Shown one piece after another: positions 44,555 to 53,552 of a DNA stretch of 64,000 nucleotides. Origin of the DNA: Sulfurimonas lithotrophica. Lineage in GTDB: Bacteria; Campylobacterota; Campylobacteria; Campylobacterales; Sulfurimonadaceae. A program made the translations under genes and the position numbers. The stretch is from positions 2,170,001 to 2,234,000 of the forward strand of contig NZ_CP043617.1 in NCBI RefSeq assembly GCF_009258225.1, in the 5' to 3' direction. The notes under the pieces are model-generated. The model made no database searches, was not told where the DNA came from, and worked only from the letters and a program-made list of their open reading frames with translations. Positions within the stretch are counted from its first letter, which is position 1; each line of letters starts with the position of its first letter.

Positions 44555-45814
44555 TTAGACTATCCTAATCATTACGGGTTTTGTATTTACAAACTCTAAG
44601 TCTTCTAACTCGTCAATCATCTTTTGTATATCACTCTCAAGTGCTACATGAGTTGAAATCAATAGATTAGCACTTGTCTCGGATGTTGATTTTTGAAGCA
44701 TTGTTTTAACCGAAATATTGTTGTTTTCAAAGATTTTTGTAATCTTTGCCAATACGCCTGTTTTATCGTTTACGTTTATACGAAGGTAGTATTTGGATTC
44801 TATTTCACCTGATGGTTTTAAAGTGAATTTTCCCTCTATCGGTTTATCAAACCCAAGCATCGGTGCAGATTTTCCGGCACGTGCTATATCTATAATATTT
44901 GCTATTACGGCACTTGCCGTTGCATCTCCACCGGCACCCGGACCGTAGTATAGAGTTTCACCCACTTTATCGCCGACTACACTTATACCGTTCATTACAC
45001 CGTCGATTTTAGCAATCATTTCATCTTGAGATATCATAGCGGCATGTACACGCAGCTCAACTTCGTTAGAGTCTTTTTTGGCAATTCCGAGAAGTTTTAT
45101 AGCATATCCGAACTCTTTTGCAAACGCTACGTCTTCGCTTGATACGTTTTCAATACCTTCAATTAAAATATCTTCAGGTTTTGCATCTATACCGTATGCA
45201 ATAGATGCAAGTATAAGAAGCTTATGCGCAGCATCAAATCCACCCACGTCAAATGTAGGATCAGCTTCGGCATAACCAAGGTCTTGGCTCTCTTTTAGAA
45301 TTGCATCATATGCAACTCCCTCATTTGCCATCTTAGTCATCATATAGTTACAAGTACCGTTTAAAATACCCATAATAGATTCGATATGATTAGCTGAGAG
45401 TCCATCACGAAGTGCATTGATTATAGGTATTCCGCCTGCAACCGCTGCCTCATATTCAAATGCTTTATCTTTTGCCAAGTCTTGTAGTTCATATCTATGG
45501 TAAGCTAAAAGTGCTTTATTAGCAGTAACGACTGCTTTTCCGTTTTTCAATGCTTTTTTTACTACTTCATAAGGCTCTTCTATACCACCCATAAGTTCAA
45601 CTACTATATCAATTTCAGGGTCATTTAGAATATCATCGGGATTATCGGTAAGTGCAATATCTACACCCCTGTCACGCCCAAGAGTTTTTACAACTCCGCT
45701 TTTGGCTACTATCTCTACACCGGCACGAGCACTTATAATGTCTGCATTATCTTTTAAAATATTTGCAACACTTGCACCGACTGTACCGACACCGATTATC
45801 CCGACTTTTAGCAT
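44555..45814 (-). CDS. hom: homoserine dehydrogenase
   Basis: A 419-residue protein: NAD(P)-binding GIIGVGTVGASV at the N-terminus, TANKALLA, the catalytic-domain stretch AAVAGGIPII and LNGTCNYMMTKM, and a C-terminal ACT domain from about residue 340 for feedback by threonine. It reduces aspartate semialdehyde to homoserine for Thr and Met synthesis. It follows the aminotransferase gene after one base. Confidence 0.95.
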   Translation of the reverse strand: MLKVGIIGVGTVGASVANILKDNADIISARAGVEIVAKSGVVKTLGRDRGVDIALTDNPDDILNDPEIDIVVELMGGIEEPYEVVKKALKNGKAVVTANKALLAYHRYELQDLAKDKAFEYEAAVAGGIPIINALRDGLSANHIESIMGILNGTCNYMMTKMANEGVAYDAILKESQDLGYAEADPTFDVGGFDAAHKLLILASIAYGIDAKPEDILIEGIENVSSEDVAFAKEFGYAIKLLGIAKKDSNEVELRVHAAMISQDEMIAKIDGVMNGISVVGDKVGETLYYGPGAGGDATASAVIANIIDIARAGKSAPMLGFDKPIEGKFTLKPSGEIESKYYLRINVNDKTGVLAKITKIFENNNISVKTMLQKSTSETSANLLISTHVALESDIQKMIDELEDLEFVNTKPVMIRIV

Positions 45815-45815
45815 A

Positions 45816-47033
45816 TTATTTTTCCTCTTGAAACTGTTTTAAAAACTCTTTAATATTTCTTGCAGCTTGACGGATGCGGTTGTCATTCTCTATCAGCGCT
45901 ATACGCACATAACCCTCACCGTATGTTCCAAAACCGATTCCCGGAGCTACCGCTACACCCGCTTCGGTTAGAAGTCTTTTTGAAAACTCCAATGAACCTA
46001 GATGCGCAGCACATTCAGGTATTTTTGCCCAAGAGAACATACTCGCTTGATTTTTACGTATATGCCACCCTGCACGTCCAAACGCTTCTATTAAAACATC
46101 TTGACGGTGATCATACTTGTCAACTATATCTTTTACACACTGCTGGTCACCGTTTAATGCTACCGTAGCCGCTACTTGAATAGGCGTAAACATACCGTAA
46201 TCAAGCCATGATTTTATCTTTTGAAGTGCACCGATTAATTTTTTATTACCTACAAAGAAACCTACGCGCCAGCCTGCCATATTGTAACTTTTTGAAAGTG
46301 TAAAACTCTCTACAGCCACATCTTTTGCACCGGGAACCGACATAATAGAAGGTGTCTTATATCCGCCAAAAGTGATATCACCATATGCGATATCACTAAT
46401 TACATAAAACCTCATCTCTTTTGCCATAGCAACCAAACGCTCGTAAAACTGAGGGGTTACTGTTGCCGTTGATGGGTTATGCGGGAAGTTTACAAGTACA
46501 TATTTTGGTTTTGGTGATGTTTCTTGAAAAACTTTTACTAAATCTTCAAAAAATTTATCTTCATCAATTTTGTAATCTTCATCAAAACTAATTCCAAATT
46601 TTGCAACGTTTCCACCTGCTAATATAAATGCATATTCGTGAATAGGATAAGTCGGATCGGGTACAACCACTACGTCACCGGGATTTGTAATAGCGTATGA
46701 TAAATGTGCATACCCCTCTTTCGAGCCCATAGTAGCTACACATTCAGTTTCAGGATCAAGTTTACAATCATATCTCTGCTCATACCAGTCAGATATAGCT
46801 TTAAGTAATTTTGGTATGCCCTTGGAAGTAGAATATCCATGAGTTTTTGTTTTCTTGGCCGATTCAACAAGTTTCTCTCTTATGTGCTCTGGCGTATCCC
46901 CATCCGGGTTACCCATAGAAAAATCTATAACATCTTTACCTGCACGACGCTCTTGCATCTTAATGTCATTAACTTCTGCGAAAACATATTTAGGGAGTCT
47001 TTCAACTCTGTTGAATCTTATCTCATCAAACAA
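45816..47033 (-). CDS. class I/II aminotransferase (AlaC / LL-DAP aminotransferase-like)
   Basis: A 405-residue PLP enzyme: SMGNPDGDTPEHI at the N-terminus, DPTYPIHEYAF, NFPHNPS, and the PLP lysine in TLSKSYNMAGWRVGF. This pattern fits the AlaC/YfdZ and LL-diaminopimelate aminotransferase subgroup. It pairs with hom in an operon, which suggests amino acid synthesis from aspartate or alanine; exact substrates cannot be told. I recall the same pair as Cj0150c-Cj0149c. Confidence 0.88.
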   Translation of the reverse strand: MFDEIRFNRVERLPKYVFAEVNDIKMQERRAGKDVIDFSMGNPDGDTPEHIREKLVESAKKTKTHGYSTSKGIPKLLKAISDWYEQRYDCKLDPETECVATMGSKEGYAHLSYAITNPGDVVVVPDPTYPIHEYAFILAGGNVAKFGISFDEDYKIDEDKFFEDLVKVFQETSPKPKYVLVNFPHNPSTATVTPQFYERLVAMAKEMRFYVISDIAYGDITFGGYKTPSIMSVPGAKDVAVESFTLSKSYNMAGWRVGFFVGNKKLIGALQKIKSWLDYGMFTPIQVAATVALNGDQQCVKDIVDKYDHRQDVLIEAFGRAGWHIRKNQASMFSWAKIPECAAHLGSLEFSKRLLTEAGVAVAPGIGFGTYGEGYVRIALIENDNRIRQAARNIKEFLKQFQEEK

Positions 47034-47093
47034 AAGAATTTCCTTGGTTTAAATTATTTTTCGTATTTTAGCCAAATAAGTTAAAGATGTGCT

Positions 47094-47993
47094 TTATCTC
47101 TCTCCTATAGGCGTTAAATAGAGGCTGTCCTTGATATTTTTTAGTGTATAAATATCTGAGATTTTTATATATTTTGCATTTTGCGGAATGTTTAAATACA
47201 TAGCACGTCTTTTAGTATCTCTTTTTACTACCTTTAACAGATGCAAAGAAGCATCAAAGTATGTAATATACGGATACCAAGAGTTTCTGTAGCTACTCTC
47301 AATTTTTAGTTTTTGTATCCCGGATACATCCAACCAATATGAATAAAGCGAGCGGTTGAGTTCAACTTGTTCTCCATCAATCAACATATCAACGGCTAAG
47401 AAAGCATCTCTCATATCTACGCTGAAAGTCCATTCCGTTTGAGTATGTCTTATAACATCGACTATTTTTGAACCGCTGTTATATAATTCTCTTTGTAAAA
47501 CTTGAGGATCGGTAACATACTCGGCTTTTAAAGTTATTGACCATGTAAACCCGCTTTCGTTTAGTTTTGATTCTTTTGTAACATAACGATAATAACCTAT
47601 ATTTCTTAAAGCATCCCCCATAATTTTTACAAAAAACAAAGGGTTGTCGCTAGTATGAAAATTAATCCTTAACTCTTTTGGTTTTTTAAAATAAAGATTT
47701 AGCAAACCGTTATCTTTAAGTGTTTGAACAACTTTAACGGAATCTATTCTACCATTGACTATAAAATCTGATTTTGGAGAAAAAATAATATTTATATATG
47801 CTTGATTTTTTTTATATGTACTCTCATCCAAAAGAGATTTGATTTTTAAATCAAGTTCTTCTATAAGAGGACTTATATTTTCTATATTAACCGATGACTC
47901 CGTTTTAAATTGAGTCTCATTTTCTTGTTCATAAATTTCTTGGGCAAAATTAAGGGAACAAAACAACAAAAGCGATAAAAAAAGTTTTACCAT
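47094..47993 (-). CDS. conserved periplasmic protein of unknown function
   Basis: A 299-residue protein with a signal peptide (LFLSLLLFCSLNFAQ). The rest is soluble, beta-rich and charged, with no catalytic motif that I recognise. It overlaps the RodZ-like membrane protein gene by 7 bases, and the same pair (Cj0152c-Cj0151c) is recalled from Campylobacter. A cell-envelope or cell-shape role is possible from context only. Confidence 0.7.
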   Translation of the reverse strand: MVKLFLSLLLFCSLNFAQEIYEQENETQFKTESSVNIENISPLIEELDLKIKSLLDESTYKKNQAYINIIFSPKSDFIVNGRIDSVKVVQTLKDNGLLNLYFKKPKELRINFHTSDNPLFFVKIMGDALRNIGYYRYVTKESKLNESGFTWSITLKAEYVTDPQVLQRELYNSGSKIVDVIRHTQTEWTFSVDMRDAFLAVDMLIDGEQVELNRSLYSYWLDVSGIQKLKIESSYRNSWYPYITYFDASLHLLKVVKRDTKRRAMYLNIPQNAKYIKISDIYTLKNIKDSLYLTPIGER

Positions 47994-48784
47994 TCTTTAC
48001 CTTTATTTAAATCAAGAAACTCTTCATAGTTTATCTTTTTAAGATGACCGTCTTTGTATAAAAAACGTATATTTCTATAATCTTTATGTTTATCTAATTC
48101 ACCGTTAATATTAAATGTAACATGACCGTGTCCAAGTGTAATTAACCAATGACCTTTTGGATCTAACTCTAACTCCTCTGACTGCTCAAGAGTTATCTGC
48201 TGTTTTTTATCGGTATTTAAATTTATATAACCCACCCACAATTTCGTTTGAGGAATAATTTTAAATTCATTTAAAACTTTTTCTTCAGGCTTAATTTGCT
48301 CTACTTCATTTTGTGGAACAATCTCTTCTTGAGGTTTAATTTTTGAAGTCACTTCTTCAATTTGTTCGTTATCTATTTTATGGTTTTGTTCTATATCGGA
48401 TGATGGCATATTTACGGCTACTATTATAAAAATAATAACTGCAGCAATAATATAATACAGAGTATAACTACTTGTTTTTTTAGGTGTTATAAAAACTTTT
48501 GACTCTATGGTCGGGCTCTCTTGTATCTGTGAAAAATGTGCCATTCCTTCGGCTCTTAAATCACTTAAATCCAGTGAATACTCTCTCTCAAGTATCGATA
48601 CGAAACCAAGAAATTGTATCTTGTTCATAGATTTAAAATAACCGTTTACCAAGTCTTCACATGAAACTTTTGGTATATGTGTTTTTTCATGTATCTTTTG
48701 TGCACCGATGCTTTTTATTTTTTCATAGTTTGCATTGGTTACTTTATTTGTATCTTCAAAATTTACATCCTGGTTTTCACTCAT
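47987..48784 (-). CDS. RodZ-like membrane protein
   Basis: A 265-residue protein with a small helical N-terminal domain (about 20-90, CEDLVNGYFKSMNKIQFLGF), one membrane segment near 108-125 (YYIIAAVIIFIIVAVNM), a Glu/Pro/Gln linker and a periplasmic C-terminal domain from about 168 (LWVGYINLNTDKKQQITL, then WLITLGHGHVTFNING). The C-terminal domain resembles that of RodZ (DUF4115). The N-terminal domain differs from the usual RodZ helix-turn-helix. I infer a link with cell shape or wall growth. It overlaps the methylase gene by 8 bases. Confidence 0.6.
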   Translation of the reverse strand: MSENQDVNFEDTNKVTNANYEKIKSIGAQKIHEKTHIPKVSCEDLVNGYFKSMNKIQFLGFVSILEREYSLDLSDLRAEGMAHFSQIQESPTIESKVFITPKKTSSYTLYYIIAAVIIFIIVAVNMPSSDIEQNHKIDNEQIEEVTSKIKPQEEIVPQNEVEQIKPEEKVLNEFKIIPQTKLWVGYINLNTDKKQQITLEQSEELELDPKGHWLITLGHGHVTFNINGELDKHKDYRNIRFLYKDGHLKKINYEEFLDLNKGKEW

Positions 48785-49460
48785 ATCTCATCCTATCCAT
48801 CAAAATTGCTCCTGCTACGCTTACGTTCAAGCTATCAAACTGATGTGACATTTTTATACTTACTACCTCATCAAGTTTTGAGCTTACTCTATTAGTTAGA
48901 CCTTCACCTTCACTACCTAGAACAAGTACCCTCTTTTGTTTTGGTTTGATATCTCTTACGTCTTTGCCGCCCATATCCGCTCCGTATGATGTAAAACCAG
49001 ATGTTTTAAAATCATTTAGTACGTTATGTATGTTAGTCTCTATTGCAAAAGGCATATCGTAAAGTGCACCCGTACTTGTACGCATAATTGCTTCAAGCGG
49101 AAGTTTTTTAACCCCACATGCAACCACGGCATCTACGCCAAGTGCATATGCACTTCTTATAATAGCCCCGATATTACCTACATCTGTAAGCGAAGATAAA
49201 ACCAAAATAAACTTTTTATCCAGAAATGATTTATACTCATGCAAATTATACTCTTCAACTTCAGCCAACATACCTTGATGCGATGCATTCTTGCACATCT
49301 TTCCCGCTGCTTCGGCAGGTATTCTCTTAACCTCAAAACCAATCTTCATAAGACGTGAATATTCTTTTTTATCAATTTCACGTGCAAGATAAAGAGTTTT
49401 AATTTTTTGGGGATAATTTTTGATTATATAATTAACCGGTTGTTTAGCATAAATTAACAT
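48777..49460 (-). CDS. TrmH/SpoU-family RNA 2'-O-methyltransferase (RlmB-like)
   Basis: A 227-residue SPOUT methylase: an N-terminal substrate-binding region, then LSSLTDVGNIGAIIRSAYALG (motif 1), VLGSEGEGL (motif 2) and SLNVSVAGAILM (motif 3). It should methylate ribose in rRNA or tRNA; RlmB-type modification of 23S rRNA is the best guess. It is placed between rsmI and the RodZ-like gene, as I recall for Cj0153c. Confidence 0.9.
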   Translation of the reverse strand: MLIYAKQPVNYIIKNYPQKIKTLYLAREIDKKEYSRLMKIGFEVKRIPAEAAGKMCKNASHQGMLAEVEEYNLHEYKSFLDKKFILVLSSLTDVGNIGAIIRSAYALGVDAVVACGVKKLPLEAIMRTSTGALYDMPFAIETNIHNVLNDFKTSGFTSYGADMGGKDVRDIKPKQKRVLVLGSEGEGLTNRVSSKLDEVVSIKMSHQFDSLNVSVAGAILMDRMRYE

Positions 49461-49483
49461 GGAGGTATTTTACCCAAAATATT

Positions 49484-50299
49484 TTAAACTTCCAACAATC
49501 TTTGGTAACAAGCTTTGGTATTTTCACCCGTAATTTTAGAAATAAGCTTTGCTTGTTGTTTCTTTGGGATATCTAAGGCAAGAATGTCTTTTTGGCTAAT
49601 AGCACTTGCATTTTGAGCCTCAGATGCTTTTATAACTACTACCCATTCACCTTTAAAATTTCCATCAAGTTTTTTTAGGCATTCTGTTGCATTACCGTTT
49701 ATATAACGCTGATACTTTTTAGTGAGTTCTTTTGCCAAAAAAATCTCTCTTTGGCTATCTGCATCCGCAAGCTCGTTTAAAAGCTTTTCCAAACGATGCG
49801 GAGATTCATAAAGCACTGTTGTATAACCACTGTTTAATGCACCCTCTAATGAAAGACTTCTATCTTTTCCTTTGTGAGGCAAAAAGCCCCAAAAAAGCAT
49901 TTTAGTCTCAATAAAGCCGCTTGCTACAAAAGCGGTTAAAACTGCATTTGCACCGGGAAGTACATCATACTCTATATCGTTATCGATGCAGTATCTGACT
50001 AAAAGCTGTCCCGGATCACTCACTCCAGCCATTCCGGCATCACTTACATAAACAACATTTTGCTCAAAAAATGATTTTTCAAGTTTTTCAACAAAAGATT
50101 TTTCATTATGTGAATGCAAAGATATAAACTCTTGATTTTCTCTAAAAACGGTGTTGTAACGCTCTTTTAAAATGTGGATTAATTTTTTTGTAACGCGGGT
50201 ATCTTCGCAAAGAAGTGTTTGGGCATTGCTTAAAGCCTCAATAGCACGAAGTGATATATCACTTATATTTCCAATCGGAGTTGGAACGAGAGTTAACAA
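49484..50299 (-). CDS. rsmI: 16S rRNA 2'-O-ribose C1402 methyltransferase
   Basis: A 271-residue tetrapyrrole-methylase-fold enzyme: LVPTPIGNISDISLRA at the N-terminus, LLCEDTRVTKKL, SDAGMAGVSDPG and YESPHRLEKLL are RsmI signatures. It starts 14 bases after the rpmE stop. The usual length is about 280 residues. Confidence 0.95.
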   Translation of the reverse strand: MLTLVPTPIGNISDISLRAIEALSNAQTLLCEDTRVTKKLIHILKERYNTVFRENQEFISLHSHNEKSFVEKLEKSFFEQNVVYVSDAGMAGVSDPGQLLVRYCIDNDIEYDVLPGANAVLTAFVASGFIETKMLFWGFLPHKGKDRSLSLEGALNSGYTTVLYESPHRLEKLLNELADADSQREIFLAKELTKKYQRYINGNATECLKKLDGNFKGEWVVVIKASEAQNASAISQKDILALDIPKKQQAKLISKITGENTKACYQRLLEV

Positions 50300-50313
50300 G
50301 GAAAAATCCTTGA

Positions 50314-50514
50314 TTAACCCATATTGTAACGTTTTTTGAACTTGTCGATACGACCTGCAGTATCTACCATTCTCTCACTTCCTGTGAAGAAAGGGTGACA
50401 TTCATTACAGATGTCGATTCTCATGCTGTCTTTTTCACTTTTTGTTTCAAAAGTGTTTCCACATGCACATGTTACTGTACAAGTTACCAAAGTCGGGTGG
50501 ATATCTTTTTTCAT
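50314..50514 (-). CDS. rpmE: 50S ribosomal protein L31 (zinc-binding type)
   Basis: 66 residues beginning MKKDIHP, with the zinc ligands Cys16, Cys18 (CACGNTF), Cys36 and Cys39 (CNECHPF) and the [17 protein letters not shown] end. The cysteine-bearing form marks the housekeeping, zinc-requiring L31. A promoter and a hairpin leader precede it. Confidence 0.97.
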   Translation of the reverse strand: MKKDIHPTLVTCTVTCACGNTFETKSEKDSMRIDICNECHPFFTGSERMVDTAGRIDKFKKRYNMG

Positions 50515-50563
50515 TATTTTGCCTTTTGCATCGCGTCGAAGTACGCAATACTATATATTTTTT

Positions 50564-50585
50564 AATTCCGTATGGGTGCGGAATT
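50564..50585 (-). other. hairpin in the rpmE leader
   Basis: Arms AATTCCG and CGGAATT (7 base pairs, 8-base loop) lie between the predicted -10 box (50597-50602) and the rpmE start, leaving 49 bases to the ATG. On the minus strand the stem is followed by A rather than U, so it is not a standard terminator. It may be a protein-binding leader element. Confidence 0.4.
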
Positions 50586-50596
50586 TTGGAGCTGAA

Positions 50597-50602
50597 ATTA
50601 TA
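50597..50602 (-). promoter_or_regulatory. predicted -10 box for rpmE
   Basis: TATAAT preceded by TTTTGGG on the minus strand, in the 105-base gap after rsmE. It matches the TTTTGG-TATAAT pattern before the ACP at 13246. It gives rpmE its own transcript with a leader of about 75 bases. Confidence 0.6.
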
Positions 50603-50619
50603 CCCAAAATTTCCTTAGG

Positions 50620-51291
50620 TTACAACAATACTTTTGAAGCGACTGCCATAACGGCACTTTCACTTCTTAAAACCATAGGGGTATCGAGTCTAAAAACCTC
50701 TAAAGATTTTAAGAACTCTTTCTCATCTTGAGAAAAACCACCCTCGCAACCGATAATAACAGTAGATATATCTTTTACTTCATCTAAAGTCTTCTCGACA
50801 AAATCAAAAACTTTTGCATCCGGATTTTGTTTTACAAACTCCTCTAAAGATGAACTTGTATCAAATTCTATTTTTTGTGTTGAACCACACTGTTGCATAG
50901 ATGCATGAAGTATCCTATCAAATCGTTTAAAATCAAGCTTTATATTTCGCTGACTTCTTTTACAATCTATAAAAGTTATTTTACTTACACCGATTTCACT
51001 CAAACTAGGAAGTACCTTTTCTACACTTTTAGCATCTACTTTACACCAACCTATATGCAACTCTTTTTTTGCTTTTATTTCAAATACTTTAGAGTCTTGC
51101 AAAGATAAAGTAACTTGTTTTGGCTCTATAGCATCAACTCTATATGTGTGGAGTTTTTTAATATCATCTTCATTTCTAAAAGCTATCTTATCATCTACTT
51201 TATGACGACGTACTTTTACAAGATACTTATGTAGTTCACCTTTAAGTATTAAAACTTCATTACCTGCATTTTCATCAAAGATATATATCAT
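50620..51291 (-). CDS. rsmE: 16S rRNA uridine-1498 N3-methyltransferase
   Basis: A 223-residue SPOUT methylase: the N-terminal PUA-like part (LKGELHKYLVKVRRHKVDD), QRNIKLDFKRFDRILHASMQQCGST and the knot motifs IIGCEGGFSQDE and LRSESAVMAV. All are RsmE signatures. It overlaps the upstream membrane-protein gene by 4 bases. Confidence 0.92.
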   Translation of the reverse strand: MIYIFDENAGNEVLILKGELHKYLVKVRRHKVDDKIAFRNEDDIKKLHTYRVDAIEPKQVTLSLQDSKVFEIKAKKELHIGWCKVDAKSVEKVLPSLSEIGVSKITFIDCKRSQRNIKLDFKRFDRILHASMQQCGSTQKIEFDTSSSLEEFVKQNPDAKVFDFVEKTLDEVKDISTVIIGCEGGFSQDEKEFLKSLEVFRLDTPMVLRSESAVMAVASKVLL

Positions 51292-51704
51292 TTTGCTATG
51301 CTAACCATCCAAATATAGATAATTAAAGTACCAATAAATTCAAGTGCAAAAATCTTTTTAGCCTTCTCTTTAAAAAGTAAAAAACCTTCTTTATCGCTAT
51401 TTAATACATACTTAAAAGTTTTTGCGCGCTTAGCTTCTAAAACTATTAACACAATACCATAAACTATCATAACAATATTTTCTAGTGTGAACGATAGATG
51501 TTTTGCAGCCATCATTATCACGCCCGTAAATAAAACTGCACCTATCATCGTCCCGACAATAGGGTTAAAAAGCATTGTAAATTTTCTATATTCTTGTACA
51601 CTTTTTGCACTAAATAATTTGTAAAAATTTACACCTATAACCAATAAAACAGCTAACACACTATAGTTGTGTGCTACAATACTCATACTATACATTTCAT
51701 TCAT
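51288..51704 (-). CDS. conserved small membrane protein
   Basis: A 138-residue protein with four membrane segments (about residues 12-30, 45-65, 75-90 and 115-135) and a basic loop (LEAKRAKTFKYVLNSDKEG). No catalytic motif is visible and no function is known to me. It is the first gene of the rsmE operon and is divergent from moeA. Confidence 0.65.
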   Translation of the reverse strand: MNEMYSMSIVAHNYSVLAVLLVIGVNFYKLFSAKSVQEYRKFTMLFNPIVGTMIGAVLFTGVIMMAAKHLSFTLENIVMIVYGIVLIVLEAKRAKTFKYVLNSDKEGFLLFKEKAKKIFALEFIGTLIIYIWMVSIAK

Positions 51705-51717
51705 AATGAAATTTTAC

Positions 51718-51723
51718 TATAAT
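51718..51723 (+). promoter_or_regulatory. predicted -10 box for moeA
   Basis: TATAAT, 29 bases before the moeA ATG, in the 48-base divergent gap. AGGG lies about 8 bases before the ATG as a ribosome site. Confidence 0.5.
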
Positions 51724-51752
51724 TATTATTATTTTTTATCAGGGCAGTACAT

Positions 51753-52973
51753 ATGGAAGTTACAATAGAGCAAGCACTCGATTTTATCTACAAAAACACA
51801 ATTAAAAAAGCAACAAAAATTTTACCGATGGAGCAGGCACTGGGATTTATCATGGCAGAAGATATAAGTGCAACCCATAACCTGCCACCGTATGATAATT
51901 CGGCAATGGACGGGTATGCCGTTAAAATATCGGATGCTTCTAAATGTGTAGAGGTGACAGATACTATATTTGCCGGTGATAATTCAAAAGCTGTTTTAAA
52001 AAATGGATGTGGCATAAAAATAATGACGGGTGCAAAAATACCCGAAGGGACTGAAGCTATAGTTCCAAGAGAAGATACTACCGAATGTGGGGACGGTGTA
52101 GTCCTTCCAGATAGCCTATCTGAAGGAAGACATATACGTCATTGTGGAGAGGATATAAAAAAAGGTGAAATACTTTTACACAAAGGGGAACGTCTTGGGG
52201 CTCATCAAATCACACTTTTAGCATCTCAAGGGATTAGCCATATAAAGGTATATAAACAACCTCGTGTTGCAATATTTGCAAGCGGCAGTGAGCTTAAGAT
52301 GCACTTTGAGAGTGTAGTAGATTCGTATCAACTGTACAACACAAATGCTCCCGCACTAAAAGCCAGATGTGAAGAGCTTGGTTGTGAAGTTGATTTCATA
52401 GGTACTGCAAAAGACTCTCTTGAAGAGTTACAAGAGCATCTTGAGAGTGCGCTAAACAGTGACTTGATTATTACAAGCGGTGGAGTTAGTGTCGGAGATG
52501 CAGACTATACAAAAGAGGCGTTTGGTAGTTTTGGCATGGAGACTTACTTTGATAAGGTTCAAATAAAACCCGGAAAACCGACAACTTTTGGTCGTATAAA
52601 CAAAACTATGGTATTAAATCTTCCCGGAAATCCACTTGCTGCATCTGTAAACTTTGAGCTTTTTGGTCAAAGTATCATTTTAGCAATGAGCGGGGCAAAT
52701 GAGAAATACCTAAATACTATAGATGCAAAAATGGCAGAGGAGTTTAAACTAAGAGCTGGTCGTCGCACACTGCTTCCCGGTTATTTTGACGGCTCAAAGT
52801 TCACACCTAGCAAGAACTTTGCACCCGGTATGGTAAAACCTCTCTCAGAGGCTAACTCTTACATAATGATAAGCGAAGAGTGTAGTTTAATTAAAGAGGG
52901 AGATATAGTAAAAATACTTCCTATTAGATTTGCATTTAATTCAAATGAGCAAAACAGTTTAGTAAGTCCTTAG
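51753..52973 (+). CDS. moeA: molybdopterin molybdenumtransferase
   Basis: A 406-residue protein with the MoeA signatures LPPYDNSAMDGYAV, IMTGAKIPEG, ITSGGVSVGDADYTKE and LNLPGNPLAASV. It inserts molybdenum into molybdopterin, serving enzymes such as the formate-dehydrogenase-like protein at 42454. It is convergent with queD with a 4-base overlap. moaA lies 1.3 kb away on the other strand. Confidence 0.95.
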   Translation: MEVTIEQALDFIYKNTIKKATKILPMEQALGFIMAEDISATHNLPPYDNSAMDGYAVKISDASKCVEVTDTIFAGDNSKAVLKNGCGIKIMTGAKIPEGTEAIVPREDTTECGDGVVLPDSLSEGRHIRHCGEDIKKGEILLHKGERLGAHQITLLASQGISHIKVYKQPRVAIFASGSELKMHFESVVDSYQLYNTNAPALKARCEELGCEVDFIGTAKDSLEELQEHLESALNSDLIITSGGVSVGDADYTKEAFGSFGMETYFDKVQIKPGKPTTFGRINKTMVLNLPGNPLAASVNFELFGQSIILAMSGANEKYLNTIDAKMAEEFKLRAGRRTLLPGYFDGSKFTPSKNFAPGMVKPLSEANSYIMISEECSLIKEGDIVKILPIRFAFNSNEQNSLVSP

Positions 52974-53551
52974 ACACTATCTGGATTTACAAACTGCTCA
53001 CCGCGCTTTAGTTTCTCAAATAAGTCTTTATCTTTCCAATCCGCTTTGATTGCATCAGAGAATATTATATCGTTTAAATCAATGATTCCCATCTTTTGCG
53101 AATATGCATCTTCACGAAAACATTGTGCATAACCTGTATCTGTTTCATGAACTATAATACTGTGCAGTTTAACATCTCTTTCACCGTTTATACCGCGTGT
53201 TAACTCTAAAACTCTGTCTATCATTAAAAATATAACACGGCTAAACTGCTCACATGATGGTGATACAGGTAAAACCACCCATCTGTCTGAGTGTTTTTTC
53301 ATATCTGCTATATACTCATCTGAATCTTGATTCCAAAGAGTTATCCCATGGTCAAACGAATCAACCAAAGTTTTCATATTGTCTTTCATTAAACCAAAGT
53401 CATACACCATCTGGGCATTATCTAAAAAGTCTGATTCAAATAAAAGTTCAATTTTATATGAATGTCCGTGGATTGAGCTTCTGCATCTAATAGTTGAGCA
53501 ATCTCTGACAATATGTGTATTTTCAAATTTAAATAATTTACGAATTATCAT
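52970..53551 (-). CDS. queD: 6-carboxy-tetrahydropterin synthase family protein (QueD)
   Basis: A 193-residue protein of the PTPS fold: the zinc histidines are in ENTHIVRDC and SIHGHSYK, with Cys before the HxH and a C-terminal IVHETDTGYAQC. E. coli QueD is about 120 residues; this one is longer, mainly in the middle and at the C-terminus. It sits one base after queE, so a queuosine (7-deazaguanine) role is likely. Confidence 0.88.
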   Translation of the reverse strand: MIIRKLFKFENTHIVRDCSTIRCRSSIHGHSYKIELLFESDFLDNAQMVYDFGLMKDNMKTLVDSFDHGITLWNQDSDEYIADMKKHSDRWVVLPVSPSCEQFSRVIFLMIDRVLELTRGINGERDVKLHSIIVHETDTGYAQCFREDAYSQKMGIIDLNDIIFSDAIKADWKDKDLFEKLKRGEQFVNPDSV

Positions 53552-53552
53552 C

